Shown: positions 33,848 through 43,069, numbered from the stretch's first letter. The stretch: 64,000 nt of DNA from Thauera carbonicopians (GCF_025699485.1 NZ_JANUXN010000002.1:186001-250000); one strand, 5' to 3'. Translations and numbers: made by a program. The notes: generated by a model from the letters alone, not told the origin.

Positions 33848-34848
33848 CGCGCTTCCTTCAGCCAGCGCGTCTCCCAGGCATCCAGTTCGGGCAGCGCGTC
33901 GGCCAGCCTGCGCTGCAGCGCCGCTTCCAGCGCTTCGAGCGGCGCGCGCAGTCCGGCGTCGGCACGCGAAATCATCATCGGCAGGAAGTCGATCACCAGG
34001 TCCCCGGCAGCCCGGCCGGCACGGGCGGGAAAGCCTTCGCCCGGCAGGCGAAGCTGGCGCGGTGTCGCGTCGCCGGCATCGAGCATCAGCCGGCGTGCGC
34101 CGGTGGGGTGGGGAACCCGGATTTCGCCGCCGAGCAGCAGCCTCAGCGCGCTGATCGGGCGCTGCAGCAGCAGGTCGCGCCCGCTGCGGGTGTAGATGGG
34201 GTGGGGGGCGAGCCGGATGCGAAGCTGCAGGTCGCCGGGTCGGCCCTCGGGGTCGGCACAGGCTTCTCCTTCGCCTGCCAGCCGCAGGCTGTCGCCGTCG
34301 ACCAGGCCGGGCGGCAGATTGACGTCCAGCCAGCGGGCGTGTTGCTGCTGCCCATTGCCCTCGCAGGCGGCGCAGGGCTCGATGCTGCGGTAGCCGCGGC
34401 CGTCGCAGGCTGCGCAGCGCTGCAGGCCCTTGCCGTTGCGGATGCGTCCCGAGCCGCGGCATGGTTCGCACAGGCGCGTGAAGGCCAGCTTGACTTCTCC
34501 GCTGCCCGCGCAATCCGTACAGGCGGCCGAGCGGCTCAGGCAGATCTGCTTCGAGCCGCCGGCGAAAGCCTCCTCGAAGCTCAGCTCCAGCTCCATGGAG
34601 CAGTCCTCGCCGCGTGGTCCGGCTGCGTTCTCATCCTTGCCCGATGGCGCCTCGGCGCTTTCGTCCGTCGCCCTGAGGGCGGCAAGCAGGCGGTCGTGCG
34701 CCTGGCGCAGGGCCTTGAAGCGTTCGGCCGCGGCGGGTTCGGGATTGCGGTCGGGGTGCCACTGCATCGCCAGCCGGCGGAACGTGCGCTTGATGTCGAC
34801 AGGGGAGGAGCCCGGTGCCAGGCCGAGCAGTTCGTAGGCGTCGCGCAT
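33844..34848 (-). CDS. DnaJ-like co-chaperone (J domain plus Cys-rich domain)
   Basis: A J domain at residues 1-65 has the HPD motif (31-33, QWHPDRNP). There is no clear Gly/Phe region. Four CxxCxGxG-type repeats (CTDCAGSG, CEPCRGSG, CAACDGRG, CAACEGNG) form the zinc domain, followed by the DnaJ C-terminal substrate-binding part. It is a shortened class I J protein of 334 residues, not the main DnaJ, since grpE and dnaK are absent nearby. The frame is open to 35025 through a tRNA gene; the ATG at 34848 has GGAGG 7 bases upstream. It probably recruits DnaK to a special client. Confidence 0.85.
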   Translation of the reverse strand: MRDAYELLGLAPGSSPVDIKRTFRRLAMQWHPDRNPEPAAAERFKALRQAHDRLLAALRATDESAEAPSGKDENAAGPRGEDCSMELELSFEEAFAGGSKQICLSRSAACTDCAGSGEVKLAFTRLCEPCRGSGRIRNGKGLQRCAACDGRGYRSIEPCAACEGNGQQQHARWLDVNLPPGLVDGDSLRLAGEGEACADPEGRPGDLQLRIRLAPHPIYTRSGRDLLLQRPISALRLLLGGEIRVPHPTGARRLMLDAGDATPRQLRLPGEGFPARAGRAAGDLVIDFLPMMISRADAGLRAPLEALEAALQRRLADALPELDAWETRWLKEAR

Positions 34849-34895
34849 GGTGGCCTCCGTCGCAGGATGTGGGCACATGAAACTGCGGCCCAGAC

Positions 34896-34925
34896 GAAAA
34901 AGGCCCAGTCCGAAGACTGGGCCTT
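34896..34925 (-). terminator. Terminator after tRNA-Arg
   Basis: On the minus strand an 11-bp stem (AAGGCCCAGTC with its complement) closed by a TTCG loop is followed by T residues. It lies between tRNA-Arg and the DnaJ-like gene. The plus strand also has TTTT after the stem, so it could act in both directions. Confidence 0.85.
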
Positions 34926-34936
34926 TTGCGCATATC

Positions 34937-35013
34937 TGGCGCGCCCGGAAGGATTCGAACCTCCTACCCCCTGGTTCGTAGCCAGGTACTCTATCCAGAT
35001 GAGCTACGGGCGC
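34937..35013 (-). tRNA. tRNA-Arg (anticodon ACG)
   Basis: This 77-base tRNA reads GCGCCCG at the 5' end, has an anticodon loop CTACGAA giving ACG, a T-loop GGTTCGAATCC and an encoded CCA. The first anticodon base is usually deaminated to inosine. Confidence 0.95.
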
Positions 35014-35075
35014 TTTTTGCTGCACTGCGAAGGAGCGGAATTATAACTGCTATTTCCGCCTCTTCAACTGTTTTT

Positions 35076-35165
<90 letters not shown>

Positions 35166-35224
35166 GCTCGAAGGTCGGCATTATAGGGCGTTTTCCGGGC
35201 AAGTAAACGCCATGGCCGAATTTT

Positions 35225-35581
35225 TTAGGCGGCCGCGGCCTTGGGGGACATCTCATCCCACGCGCGGACGGCTTCCGCAGCGTACATCAGGGCCGGCCCG
35301 CCGCCCATGTAGGTGCACACCGCCAGGGTTTCCATCATCTGTTCACGGCTGGCGCCGAGGCGGAGCAGCGCCTTGACGTGGAAGCCGACGCAGGCGTCGC
35401 AGCGCTGGGTGACGGCGATTGCGAGGGCGACGAGTTCCTTGTGCAGCTCGGTGAGGGCGCCATCCTGTAGCGCCCCCTTGGCCATTGCATTGAATCCCTG
35501 CATCGTTTCCGGGGTTTCCTTGCGCAAGCTGGCGAGCGCCTTGGACACGTCGGTAGTGATCTGAACGAAGGATTTGGACAT
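35225..35581 (-). CDS. Carboxymuconolactone decarboxylase / AhpD-like protein
   Basis: The 118-residue all-helical protein has the AhpD-type redox centre CDACVGFH, with Cys61, Cys64 and His68. Such proteins act as thiol-dependent peroxide or alkylperoxidase partners; the true carboxymuconolactone decarboxylases lack this CxxC pair. The ATG at 35581 is preceded by GGAG. Twenty bases upstream lies an inverted repeat, AGAATT-N6-AATTCT, in a very AT-rich stretch, a good operator candidate. It is transcribed toward the two tRNA genes. Confidence 0.85.
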   Translation of the reverse strand: MSKSFVQITTDVSKALASLRKETPETMQGFNAMAKGALQDGALTELHKELVALAIAVTQRCDACVGFHVKALLRLGASREQMMETLAVCTYMGGGPALMYAAEAVRAWDEMSPKAAAA

Positions 35582-35600
35582 CTCGCGGGCTCCGTTATTA

Positions 35601-35618
35601 AGAATTTAATCGAATTCT
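35601..35618 (-). promoter_or_regulatory. Operator candidate of the AhpD-like gene
   Basis: AGAATT (35601-35606), a 6-base spacer and AATTCT (35613-35618) form a perfect inverted repeat inside an AT-rich promoter region, while the rest of the surroundings is GC-rich. Confidence 0.45.
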
Positions 35619-35719
35619 AATATTAACCTGAAACCGGCACGTCCAACCACCCATCGATGGTCGCAGCGGCCGCACTCGGGGTGCCGGCCGCCGCGGATGC
35701 GAACCGAAGGGGAAAAGGC

Positions 35720-36526
35720 TCAGTTGCGGCGCTTGTCGCGCTCGATCAGCGCGTAGGCCGAGTGGTTGTGGATCGACTCGAAATTCTCCGATTCGACCAC
35801 GTAGGCGTCGACCCGGAGCTCGGCGTTGAGCAGGGCTGCCACATCGCGCACCAGGTCCTCGACGAACTTGGGGTTGTCGTAGGCACGCTCGGTGACCCAC
35901 TTCTCGTCCGGGCGCTTGAGCAGGCCGAAGATCTCGCACGAGGCCTGGCTTTCGACCAGTTGCACCATGTCCTCGATCCACAGGTGGTCGTTGAGCACGG
36001 CGGTGACGGTGATGTGCGAGCGCTGGTTGTGTGCGCCGTAGTCGGAGATCTTCTTCGAGCAGGGGCACAGGCTGGTCACCGGCACCACGATCTTCATCGT
36101 GAACTCGTAGCGGCCGCCCTCACGGATCTCGCCGATGAAGCTGACCTCGTAGTCCAGCAGGCTGTTCACGCCCGACACCGGCGCGGCCTTGTTGATGAAG
36201 TAGGGGAAGCTCATCTCGACATGGCCGGTCTCCGCTTCGAGGCGCTCGACCATCATGCGCAGCATCGGCTCGAAGGATTCGACCGAGATGTCGCGCTCGT
36301 TGGTGTTCAGGATCTCGATGAAGCGCGACATGTGGGTGCCCTTGAAGTTGTGGGGCAGCCCGACGTACATGTTGAAGTTGGCGACGGTGTGCTGGACGCC
36401 GCCGGCCTTGTCGCTGACCTTGACGGGATGGCGGATCGACTTGATGCCGACCTTGTTGATCGCGATCTGCCGGGTGTCCGTGCTGCTCTGGACGTCCGGC
36501 ATGACGGCGTCGATGGGGGTATTCAT
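35720..36526 (-). CDS. folE2: GTP cyclohydrolase FolE2 (type IB)
   Basis: It makes dihydroneopterin triphosphate from GTP, the first step to folate and queuosine precursors. FolE2 differs from FolE in metal use and often replaces it under zinc limitation. The family motifs are present: [38 protein letters not shown] (with the metal-binding Cys) and [16 protein letters not shown]. The ATG at 36526 gives 268 residues. A 26-bp perfect palindrome lies 50 bases upstream. The minus-strand order dxs, folE2 leaves open whether they are co-transcribed. Confidence 0.93.
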   Translation of the reverse strand: MNTPIDAVMPDVQSSTDTRQIAINKVGIKSIRHPVKVSDKAGGVQHTVANFNMYVGLPHNFKGTHMSRFIEILNTNERDISVESFEPMLRMMVERLEAETGHVEMSFPYFINKAAPVSGVNSLLDYEVSFIGEIREGGRYEFTMKIVVPVTSLCPCSKKISDYGAHNQRSHITVTAVLNDHLWIEDMVQLVESQASCEIFGLLKRPDEKWVTERAYDNPKFVEDLVRDVAALLNAELRVDAYVVESENFESIHNHSAYALIERDKRRN

Positions 36527-36575
36527 GGGCGACTCTCGGGAAAGGCTGTGGAACGGAGGTCGTTCACGTAAGAAA

Positions 36576-36601
36576 TGCAAGCTTGTTGCAACAAGCTTGC
36601 A
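36576..36601. promoter_or_regulatory. 26-bp perfect palindrome between dxs and folE2
   Basis: The arm TGCAAGCTTGTTG (36576-36588) is followed directly by its exact reverse complement (36589-36601). On the minus strand the hairpin is followed by TTTCTT, so it can be a terminator of dxs. It also lies in the promoter region of folE2 and could be an operator. Confidence 0.6.
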
Positions 36602-36626
36602 ATCTTAGCTTTCCCGACAAAAATAC

Positions 36627-38486
36627 TCAACTATCGGCCTGATTCACTCTGGCAATGCTGGCCAGGATGCCGGCCTCGTCGAGGCCGACCGAGGCCAGCA
36701 GCTTGGCCTGGTCGCCGTGGTCGATGAAGCGGTCGGGCAGCCCGAGGCGCAGCACGCGCGGGCGCGCCGCCAGGGTGTCGACGAAGCGCGAAACCTCGGC
36801 GCCGGCACCGCCGATGACGGCGTTCTCCTCGATCGTCACCAGCAGGTCGTGGCTGGCGGCGAGTTCGGCGACCAGGGCCTCGTCGAGCGGCTTGACGAAG
36901 CGCATATTGACCACGGTGGCGTCGAGCGTGCCGCCGACGCGTTCGGCGACATCCACCATGCTGCCCCAGGCGAGCAGGGCGACGTGCTTGCCCTGGCGGC
37001 GGACTTCGGCCTTGCCGATCGGCAGCGCGCTCATCTTCGCCTCGGGCGTCACGCCGCGGCCGCTGCCGCGCGGGTAGCGCACGGCGCTCGGCCCGGGGTG
37101 CTGGGTGGCGGTGTAGAGCATCTGGCGGCATTCGTTCTCGTCTGCCGGCGCCATCACCACCATGTTGGGGATGCAGGCGAGGTAGGACAGGTCGTAGGCG
37201 CCATGGTGGGTCGCGCCGTCGGCGCCGACCAGGCCGCCGCGGTCGATGGCGAACACCACCGGCAGGTTCTGCAGCGCGACGTCGTGGATGAGCTGGTCGT
37301 AGGCCCGCTGCAGGAAGGTGGAATAGATCGCCACCACCGGCACGAAGCCTTCACAGGCCATGCCGGCGGCGAAAGTCACCGCGTGCTGCTCGGCGATGCC
37401 GACGTCGAAATAGCGCTTCGGGTATTCCTGGGCGAAGCGCACCAGGCCGGAACCTTCGCGCATCGCGGGCGTGATGCCGACGATGCGCGGGTCGATCGCC
37501 GCGATGTCGCACAGCCAGTCGCCGAACACCTGGGTGTAGGTCGGCTTGCCGCTGCTCTTGCCGGTCTGGATGCCTGCGGTGTGGTCGAACTTGGAGACGC
37601 CGTGGTACAGGATGGGGTCGGCTTCGGCGAGCTTGTAGCCCTGGCCCTTCTTCGTCACCACATGCAGGAACTGCGGCCCTTTCAGCCGCTTCAGGTTCTG
37701 CAGCGTCGGGATCAGCGCGTCCAGGTCGTGGCCGTCGATCGGACCGTAGTAGTGGAAGCCGAACTCCTCGAACAGGGTGCCGGGGCTGATCATGCCCTTG
37801 GCGTACTCCTCGACCTTGCGCGCCAGCTCGGCGACCGGCGGCGCCATGCCCAGCACCTTCTCGCCGACGCGGCGGGCGGTGTTGTAGGTCGAGCCCGACA
37901 GCATGCGGGCGAGGATCCTGGTCAGCGCGCCGACCGGCGGCGAGATCGACATCTCGTTGTCGTTGAGGATCACCAGCAGGTCGATGTCCTCGATGTCGCC
38001 GGCGTTGTTCAGCGCCTCGAACGCCATGCCGGCCGACATCGCGCCGTCGCCGATCACGGCGATGGCGTGGCGGTCTTCCTTCTTGCTGCGGGCGGCCACC
38101 GCCATGCCCAGCGCGGCCGAGATCGAAGTCGACGAATGCGCGGTGCCGAAGGTGTCGTACTCGCTCTCGCAGCGCCGCGGAAAGCCCGAGATGCCGCCCC
38201 AGTGGCGCAGGCCGGCCATCGCCTCGCGGCGGCCGGTGAGCACCTTGTGGCCGTAGGTCTGGTGGCCGACGTCCCACACGATGCGGTCGTACGGCGTGTT
38301 GAAGACACAGTGCAGCGCGATCGAGAGTTCGACGGTACCCAGGTTGGACGACAGGTGGCCGCCGGTTTTGGAGACGGATTCGATCAGGAAGGCGCGCAGT
38401 TCATCGGCAACGGTGCCGAGTTCGCGGCGGTCGAGGGCGCGAAGGTCGGCGGGGGTGCTGATGCGTTCCAGGGTGGGGTAGGCCAT
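36627..38486 (-). CDS. dxs: 1-deoxy-D-xylulose-5-phosphate synthase
   Basis: It condenses pyruvate and glyceraldehyde 3-phosphate with thiamine diphosphate, the first and often limiting step of the MEP isoprenoid pathway. The signature [17 protein letters not shown], the ThDP motif [16 protein letters not shown], the pyrimidine-domain [15 protein letters not shown] and the C-terminal transketolase domain are all present in 619 residues. It is downstream of ispA and xseB on the same strand; together with ispH at 52.4 kb the window covers three steps of isoprenoid supply. Confidence 0.97.
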   Translation of the reverse strand: MAYPTLERISTPADLRALDRRELGTVADELRAFLIESVSKTGGHLSSNLGTVELSIALHCVFNTPYDRIVWDVGHQTYGHKVLTGRREAMAGLRHWGGISGFPRRCESEYDTFGTAHSSTSISAALGMAVAARSKKEDRHAIAVIGDGAMSAGMAFEALNNAGDIEDIDLLVILNDNEMSISPPVGALTRILARMLSGSTYNTARRVGEKVLGMAPPVAELARKVEEYAKGMISPGTLFEEFGFHYYGPIDGHDLDALIPTLQNLKRLKGPQFLHVVTKKGQGYKLAEADPILYHGVSKFDHTAGIQTGKSSGKPTYTQVFGDWLCDIAAIDPRIVGITPAMREGSGLVRFAQEYPKRYFDVGIAEQHAVTFAAGMACEGFVPVVAIYSTFLQRAYDQLIHDVALQNLPVVFAIDRGGLVGADGATHHGAYDLSYLACIPNMVVMAPADENECRQMLYTATQHPGPSAVRYPRGSGRGVTPEAKMSALPIGKAEVRRQGKHVALLAWGSMVDVAERVGGTLDATVVNMRFVKPLDEALVAELAASHDLLVTIEENAVIGGAGAEVSRFVDTLAARPRVLRLGLPDRFIDHGDQAKLLASVGLDEAGILASIARVNQADS

Positions 38487-38546
38487 GTGCTGTCCGATGC
38501 AGAATCGTTGTTGTCGTGGGCGGCGGGCGTCGTCGAGCCTTGCGCC

Positions 38547-39446
38547 TCAGAAGGCGCGATGCACGATGTAGTCGGCCAGCGACTCGAGGCGCCCGGCGGC
38601 ATCGCCGAAAGGCTGCAGCGTCGCCCGCGCGTCGGCCAGCATGTCCTCGGCGAGGCGCCTGGCGTCGCTCAGCCCCAGCAGGCTGACATAGGTCGGCTTG
38701 TCGTTGTCGGCATCCTTGCCGGCGGTCTTGCCCAGCGTGGCGGTATCGGCTTCGGCGTCGAGGATGTCATCCACCACCTGGAACAGCAACCCGACCACCT
38801 TGGCGTAATGATCCAGGCGCTGCGTGTCGGCCTCGTCCAGCGTACGCCCGGCGTGCGCGCCCAGCAGCACCGAGGCGCGGATCAGCGCACCGGTCTTGTG
38901 GATGTGCATGAACTCCAGCTCTTCGCGGCTCAGTTGCAGGCCGACCGAAGCCAGGTCGATGGCCTGGCCGCCCGCCATGCCGCGCGAGCCCGATGCGGTG
39001 GCGAGCATGCCGAGCATCTTCAACTGGATCGCGGCATCGTCGGCCACCGGCGCATCGGCCAACGCCTGGAAGGCGAGAGTCTGCAGCGCATCGCCGACCA
39101 GCAGCGCGGTGGCCTCGTCGTATTCGACGTGCACCGTCGGCTTGCCGCGGCGCAGCACGTCGTTGTCCATGCACGGCATGTCGTCATGGACCAGCGAATA
39201 GGCGTGGATCAGCTCGACGGCGCAGGACACGCGATCCAGCCGCTCCGCCGGGGCGCCGGCCAGTTCGCCCGCAGCCTGTACCAGCAGCGGGCGCACCCGC
39301 TTGCCGCCGCCCAGCACCGCGTAGCGCATCGCCTGGTGCAGGCGCCGGGGGGCGAGGTCGGCACCGGGCAGCAGCGCCTCGAGCGCCTGTTCGGTGCGCT
39401 GCTGGATGAGTCCCATCCAGTCCTGGAACGAGGGGCTGCCGTTCAT
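38547..39446 (-). CDS. ispA: Farnesyl diphosphate synthase
   Basis: It adds isopentenyl diphosphate to dimethylallyl and geranyl diphosphate. The two Asp-rich motifs are visible: DDMPCMDND (first, bacterial DDxxxxD form) and DDILD (second), with the GGKRVRP and KTGALI motifs between. It has 299 residues. Its ATG overlaps the xseB stop (ATGA), and dxs follows 60 bases on: the xseB-ispA-dxs operon known from many proteobacteria. Confidence 0.96.
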   Translation of the reverse strand: MNGSPSFQDWMGLIQQRTEQALEALLPGADLAPRRLHQAMRYAVLGGGKRVRPLLVQAAGELAGAPAERLDRVSCAVELIHAYSLVHDDMPCMDNDVLRRGKPTVHVEYDEATALLVGDALQTLAFQALADAPVADDAAIQLKMLGMLATASGSRGMAGGQAIDLASVGLQLSREELEFMHIHKTGALIRASVLLGAHAGRTLDEADTQRLDHYAKVVGLLFQVVDDILDAEADTATLGKTAGKDADNDKPTYVSLLGLSDARRLAEDMLADARATLQPFGDAAGRLESLADYIVHRAF

Positions 39447-39679
39447 TGCGTGCTGTCTCCGCCGGCAAAGTCGGCAAGCGTCTCGCCTTCGAGGACTTTC
39501 ACGCGCTGCTCGGCGTCGGCCAGGGTTTCCTGGCAGTAGCGCAGCAGGCCGACACCGCGCTGGTAGCGCGCGAGCGCGTCTTCGAGCGGCAGCTTGCCGG
39601 ATTCCATTTCCTGCACGATGGCTTCCAGCTCGGAAACCGCGGCTTCGAAGGATTTGGGAGAGGTCGCCGACTTTGGCAT
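39443..39679 (-). CDS. xseB: Exodeoxyribonuclease VII small subunit
   Basis: This is the small subunit of the single-strand exonuclease XseAB. The 78-residue protein is a two-helix hairpin with the typical SFEAAVSELEAIVQEMESGKLPLEDALARYQRG. Homology begins at the ATG 39679; the frame extends upstream to 39739 without similarity. It is translationally coupled to ispA. xseA is not in the window. Confidence 0.93.
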   Translation of the reverse strand: MPKSATSPKSFEAAVSELEAIVQEMESGKLPLEDALARYQRGVGLLRYCQETLADAEQRVKVLEGETLADFAGGDSTQ

Positions 39680-39805
39680 GGATGAATAATCTGGCGCGGC
39701 AAAAGCGGGAAAATAACCGATCGCAGGTCTGGCGGTCAAACAGGGGCTGGCTTACACTAACCCGTTTATTTTTCCGGATTTCTTGTCCGCAAGGGAGGTT
39801 CGGGG

Positions 39806-40906
39806 ATGTCCGACATCGCTTCCAAAGCTCAACTGGCCCAGGCCGCTTCCCAGCTGCCTGTCTCATGGTACTTCGACCAGAAGGTCTTCGAACTGGAGAA
39901 AAAGCTCCTCTTCGATGCCGGGCCGGGGTACGTCGGCCACGAGCTGATGGTGCCTGAAGTCGGCAACTACCGCTCGCTCGAATGGCTCGACCATTCCAAG
40001 CTGCTGTTCCGCACCGAGGCCGGCATCCACCAGATGTCCAACGTCTGCCGCCACCGCCAGGCCATCATGCTGCAGGGCAGCGGCAGCACCGAGCACGTCG
40101 TCTGTCCGGTGCACCGCTGGACCTACAACCAGCAGGGCGAACTGATCGGCGCGCCGCACTTCGCCGAAAAGCCCTGCCTCGGCCTCAAGCGCGACGCGCT
40201 CGAAAACTGGCGCGGCCTGCTGTTCAAGGGTCCGCGCTCGGCCAATGCCGACCTCGCCGGCATGACGGTGGCGCCGGCGCTGGACTTCTCCGGCTACAAG
40301 CTCGACCACGTCGAAATCCACCAGTGCAACTACAACTGGAAGACCTTCATCGAGGTCTATCTGGAGGACTACCACGTCGTGCCCTTCCACCCCGGGCTGG
40401 GCAACTTCGTCACCTGTGACGACCTGAGCTGGCAGTTCGGCGACTGGTATTCGGTGCAGCAGGTCGGCATCACCTCGCTGGCCAAGCCGGGTTCGGCGAC
40501 CTACGCCAAGTGGCACCAGGCGGTGCTCGACTACTACGGCGAGAAAAAACCCGAGCATGGCGCGATCTGGCTCACCTACTACCCCAACGTCATGGTGGAG
40601 TGGTATCCGCACGTACTGGTCGTCAGCACCCTGATCCCGACCGACGTCGATCGCACCACCAACGTCGTCGAGTTCTACTACCCGGAAGACATCGTCGAGT
40701 TCGAGCGCGAGTTCGTCGAAGCCGAGCAGGCCGCCTACATGGAAACCGCCATCGAGGACGACGACATCGCCGAGCGCATGGACCGCGGCCGCCTGGCGCT
40801 GATGAAGGAAGGGCGCAATGAAGTCGGCCCCTACCAGTCGCCCTACGAGGACGGCATGCAGCACTTCCACGAGTTCTACCGGCGGATCGTGGAGCCTCAT
40901 CTCTGA
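39806..40906 (+). CDS. Rieske-type aromatic ring-hydroxylating dioxygenase, alpha subunit family
   Basis: The N-terminal Rieske domain binds [2Fe-2S] through Cys81-x-His83 and Cys100-x2-His103 (CRHRQAIML, CPVHRW). The catalytic domain has NWKTFIEVYLEDYHVVPFH, with Asp188 bridging and His190/His195 as mononuclear iron ligands. It has 366 residues, and GGGAGG precedes the ATG. No beta subunit, ferredoxin or reductase gene is adjacent, so it is either a homomeric alpha-only oxygenase or depends on a distant reductase. The substrate cannot be told from sequence. It is divergent from xseB. Confidence 0.85.
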   Translation: MSDIASKAQLAQAASQLPVSWYFDQKVFELEKKLLFDAGPGYVGHELMVPEVGNYRSLEWLDHSKLLFRTEAGIHQMSNVCRHRQAIMLQGSGSTEHVVCPVHRWTYNQQGELIGAPHFAEKPCLGLKRDALENWRGLLFKGPRSANADLAGMTVAPALDFSGYKLDHVEIHQCNYNWKTFIEVYLEDYHVVPFHPGLGNFVTCDDLSWQFGDWYSVQQVGITSLAKPGSATYAKWHQAVLDYYGEKKPEHGAIWLTYYPNVMVEWYPHVLVVSTLIPTDVDRTTNVVEFYYPEDIVEFEREFVEAEQAAYMETAIEDDDIAERMDRGRLALMKEGRNEVGPYQSPYEDGMQHFHEFYRRIVEPHL

Positions 40907-40933
40907 GGCGACGGGGCCGGCCGGTGGCTGTTT

Positions 40934-41359
40934 TCAGCGGTAAGCCGCCGCCGGCTCCTGCACGCCGCTGCCTGCCTGGGTGACGACGCGAGCGCGCAGC
41001 CAGCGGGCGAATTCGGCTTCGTCGATGGTGCCGTCGGCCAGGCCGATCATGGCGACGTATTTTTCCTCGTCGCGGGCGACCAGGTCGCAATTGTTGAGCT
41101 TGAGAAAGACGCGATAACACACATGCGCGGTCCGTTTGTTGCCATCGACGAACGGATGGTTGCGGGCCAGACCGAAGGCGAGGCTCGCCGCCAGATCGAT
41201 CAGATCGGGCGGTGGCTCCCCATAGGCATGAAGTTGCTGCGGACGAGCGAGTGCGGACTCGAGCAACGCTTCGTCGCGCACGCCGTTCGCACCGCCATGC
41301 ACCGCGAGCTGACGGTCATGAATGGCCAGTGCAAGCGCTCTGCTGATCCAGACGATCAT
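40934..41359 (-). CDS. Doc-family (death-on-curing) toxin of a toxin-antitoxin pair
   Basis: The Fic/Doc fold motif HPFVDGNKR is at residues 68-76, with the preceding ALLESALARPQQL that is typical of Doc kinases. Doc phosphorylates EF-Tu and stops translation. It has 141 residues. The frame is open to 41509, but the ATG at 41359 with GGGGTGG upstream matches the family (MIVWISRALALAIHDRQL). It lies 13 bases after the antitoxin gene. Everything needed for activity seems intact. Confidence 0.9.
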   Translation of the reverse strand: MIVWISRALALAIHDRQLAVHGGANGVRDEALLESALARPQQLHAYGEPPPDLIDLAASLAFGLARNHPFVDGNKRTAHVCYRVFLKLNNCDLVARDEEKYVAMIGLADGTIDEAEFARWLRARVVTQAGSGVQEPAAAYR

Positions 41360-41372
41360 CGTTCCACCCCAC

Positions 41373-41594
41373 TCATTTCGCCAGCAGGTGCAGAACCTGG
41401 CGGTCCTCGCGCATGATCTGTTCCGCCACCGCCATCTGCTCGGCCAGGGTCGGATCGTAGGCAACCAGCTTGATCCCGTCGGGCGTTTCCAGCGCGTACA
41501 GCTCGTCACCCTTCTCGAGGCGCAGGTGGGCCAGCAGCTCCTTGGGCAGGATGACGCCGGCGGAGTTGCCGATGCTGGTGATCTTGAGCTTCAT
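41373..41594 (-). CDS. AbrB/MazE-type antitoxin
   Basis: The 73-residue protein begins MKLKITSIGNSAGVILPKELLAHLRLEKGDELYALE, a swapped-hairpin AbrB/SpoVT DNA-binding domain; the C-terminal 30 residues (LAEQMAVAEQIMREDRQVLHLLAK) would wrap the toxin. It is paired with Doc rather than with MazF, a common hybrid arrangement in proteobacteria. Direct repeats upstream suggest autoregulation. The ATG at 41594 is chosen on family start. Confidence 0.88.
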   Translation of the reverse strand: MKLKITSIGNSAGVILPKELLAHLRLEKGDELYALETPDGIKLVAYDPTLAEQMAVAEQIMREDRQVLHLLAK

Positions 41595-41612
41595 GGCGGG
41601 CCTCGCACTGGA

Positions 41613-41633
41613 TGATGTTATAACTGATGTTAT
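41613..41633 (-). promoter_or_regulatory. Direct-repeat operator of the AbrB/Doc operon
   Basis: Seen on the plus strand, TGATGTTAT occurs at 41613-41621 and again at 41625-41633, a 12-bp period close to one helix turn, about 20 bases upstream of the antitoxin ATG. It overlaps the only AT-rich -10-like sequence there, as expected for an autoregulated toxin-antitoxin promoter. Confidence 0.6.
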
Positions 41634-41756
41634 CACGTCGTTTCCAGGCCCGGTGAATCTCGGCAATCGGCAGCGTAGGCGCACTGTTGGCACAGACGTC
41701 AGCGCAGTGCTTTGCAACACGGCGCGCTGACTGCAGCCCGAGCCGCCTGCCGGGCG

Positions 41757-42644
41757 TCAGCCGGCGGACGAAGCCCAAGGCAGCGCAGGCGCCACCAGCC
41801 GCTTGCCGCCATCCCCCGGGACGCGGCCGAAGCGTGCCGCGCCCGATTCCCAGTCGGCCTGGGCCTGGGCGACGTAATCGCGGTCGTGGCCGACGAAGTT
41901 CCACCACATCGTGACGTCGCGCCCGAACGGAGCGCCGCCGACCAGCAGCGCGCGACTGTCGGCGGCGAAGCCGAGGTCGAGGCGGTCTTGCCCCGGACCG
42001 AGATAGGCGAATTCATCCTCGGCCAGGTGCTCGCCGGCTACCGATACCCCGCCTTCCAGCGGCAGCACGCCGTATTCGAAGCCGGGCTCCAGCGCCACCG
42101 TGGTCGTGCCACCCTCGGCGGATGCGAGGTCCATTCCCAACAGCGGCGTGAAGACCCGCGTGGGCGCCTGGTGTTCCGCGTAGCGGCCCGCCAGTAACGT
42201 ACAGGCCACGCCGTCCTGCAACCAGTTCGGCAGCACAGGGTAATGCTCGAATGCGGCAGCGGTATCCGCATGCTCCGGCGGCAGCGCGATCCATAGCTGG
42301 GCCGCGTGCAGCCTTTCTTCCCCCGGCAGCGAGTCTTCGGTATGCACGATGCCCGTGCCGGCGGTCATCAGGTTGACCTGGCCGGGCTGGATCACCTGCT
42401 CGCTGCCGAGGCTGTCGCGGTGCAGGATGCGGCCCTCGATCATCCACGTGAAAGTCTGCAGACAGGTGTGTGGATGGGCGCCCACGTGCATGCCCTGGCC
42501 GGCGCCGAAACTCACCGGGCCGAGGTGGTCGAGAAAACACCACGCACCCACCATCCGGCGCTGGCGCGTGGGCAGGGCGCGGAAGATGGCCAGGCCTTCT
42601 CCGATTTCGGCTTTCCGCAGTGAAATGCGTTCAATCGTGCTCAT
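41757..42644 (-). CDS. Pirin family protein
   Basis: This bicupin has the metal ligands His57, His59, His101 and Glu103, in HPHTCLQTFTW and GTGIVHTEDS, the same spacing as in human pirin. Bacterial pirins have quercetinase-like or regulatory activity; the physiological role here is unknown. It has 295 residues and starts at ATG 42644. It stands alone, with the toxin-antitoxin pair downstream and the large NTPase divergent upstream. Confidence 0.9.
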   Translation of the reverse strand: MSTIERISLRKAEIGEGLAIFRALPTRQRRMVGAWCFLDHLGPVSFGAGQGMHVGAHPHTCLQTFTWMIEGRILHRDSLGSEQVIQPGQVNLMTAGTGIVHTEDSLPGEERLHAAQLWIALPPEHADTAAAFEHYPVLPNWLQDGVACTLLAGRYAEHQAPTRVFTPLLGMDLASAEGGTTTVALEPGFEYGVLPLEGGVSVAGEHLAEDEFAYLGPGQDRLDLGFAADSRALLVGGAPFGRDVTMWWNFVGHDRDYVAQAQADWESGAARFGRVPGDGGKRLVAPALPWASSAG

Positions 42645-43069
42645 GGGTGACAGTCAGGCCGTGTAGTGGGGGATGCCTGTACTGTAGTGCTGGGGGTGGG
42701 AAAGGCCAAGCTTCAGCTTTTTGCACCGTTCATGGTGCACAGCAAGCTCTGCTGGTGCTGGTACTTTCCCAGGTTTGCTGACGCGACGTGGTGTGGATAG
42801 TTCGACCGGGCGCTTATATCTCTACACACTGTGATGGTGCAGAGGCCATTGTTGTGCTCAATATGTCACACACAGTTCGCGAGCCTTTCGATTATCCTCT
42901 ATTTGAATCGAATGGGTGAATGACTCCAATCGGCCAGAAGCGGAAATTCGCTTGGTTGATTCCAATGTCCTGTGAAGACTGGTTGCTGCCGGTGACCTCT
43001 GCGTAAGATCGGTCTGGTGTACACCTCAAGACTGCTATGCACGAACCAAACTGACAGTACCAAGAATCA
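42645..43069. other. Low-GC gap between pirin and the STAND NTPase gene
   Basis: The 425-base divergent gap has clearly lower GC than the core. A hairpin TGCACC-GTTCAT-GGTGCA lies near 42721-42738. No gene is supported; a minus-strand frame at 42892-43380 mostly shadows the NTPase gene. The promoter of the NTPase should be here but I cannot place it. Confidence 0.4.
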
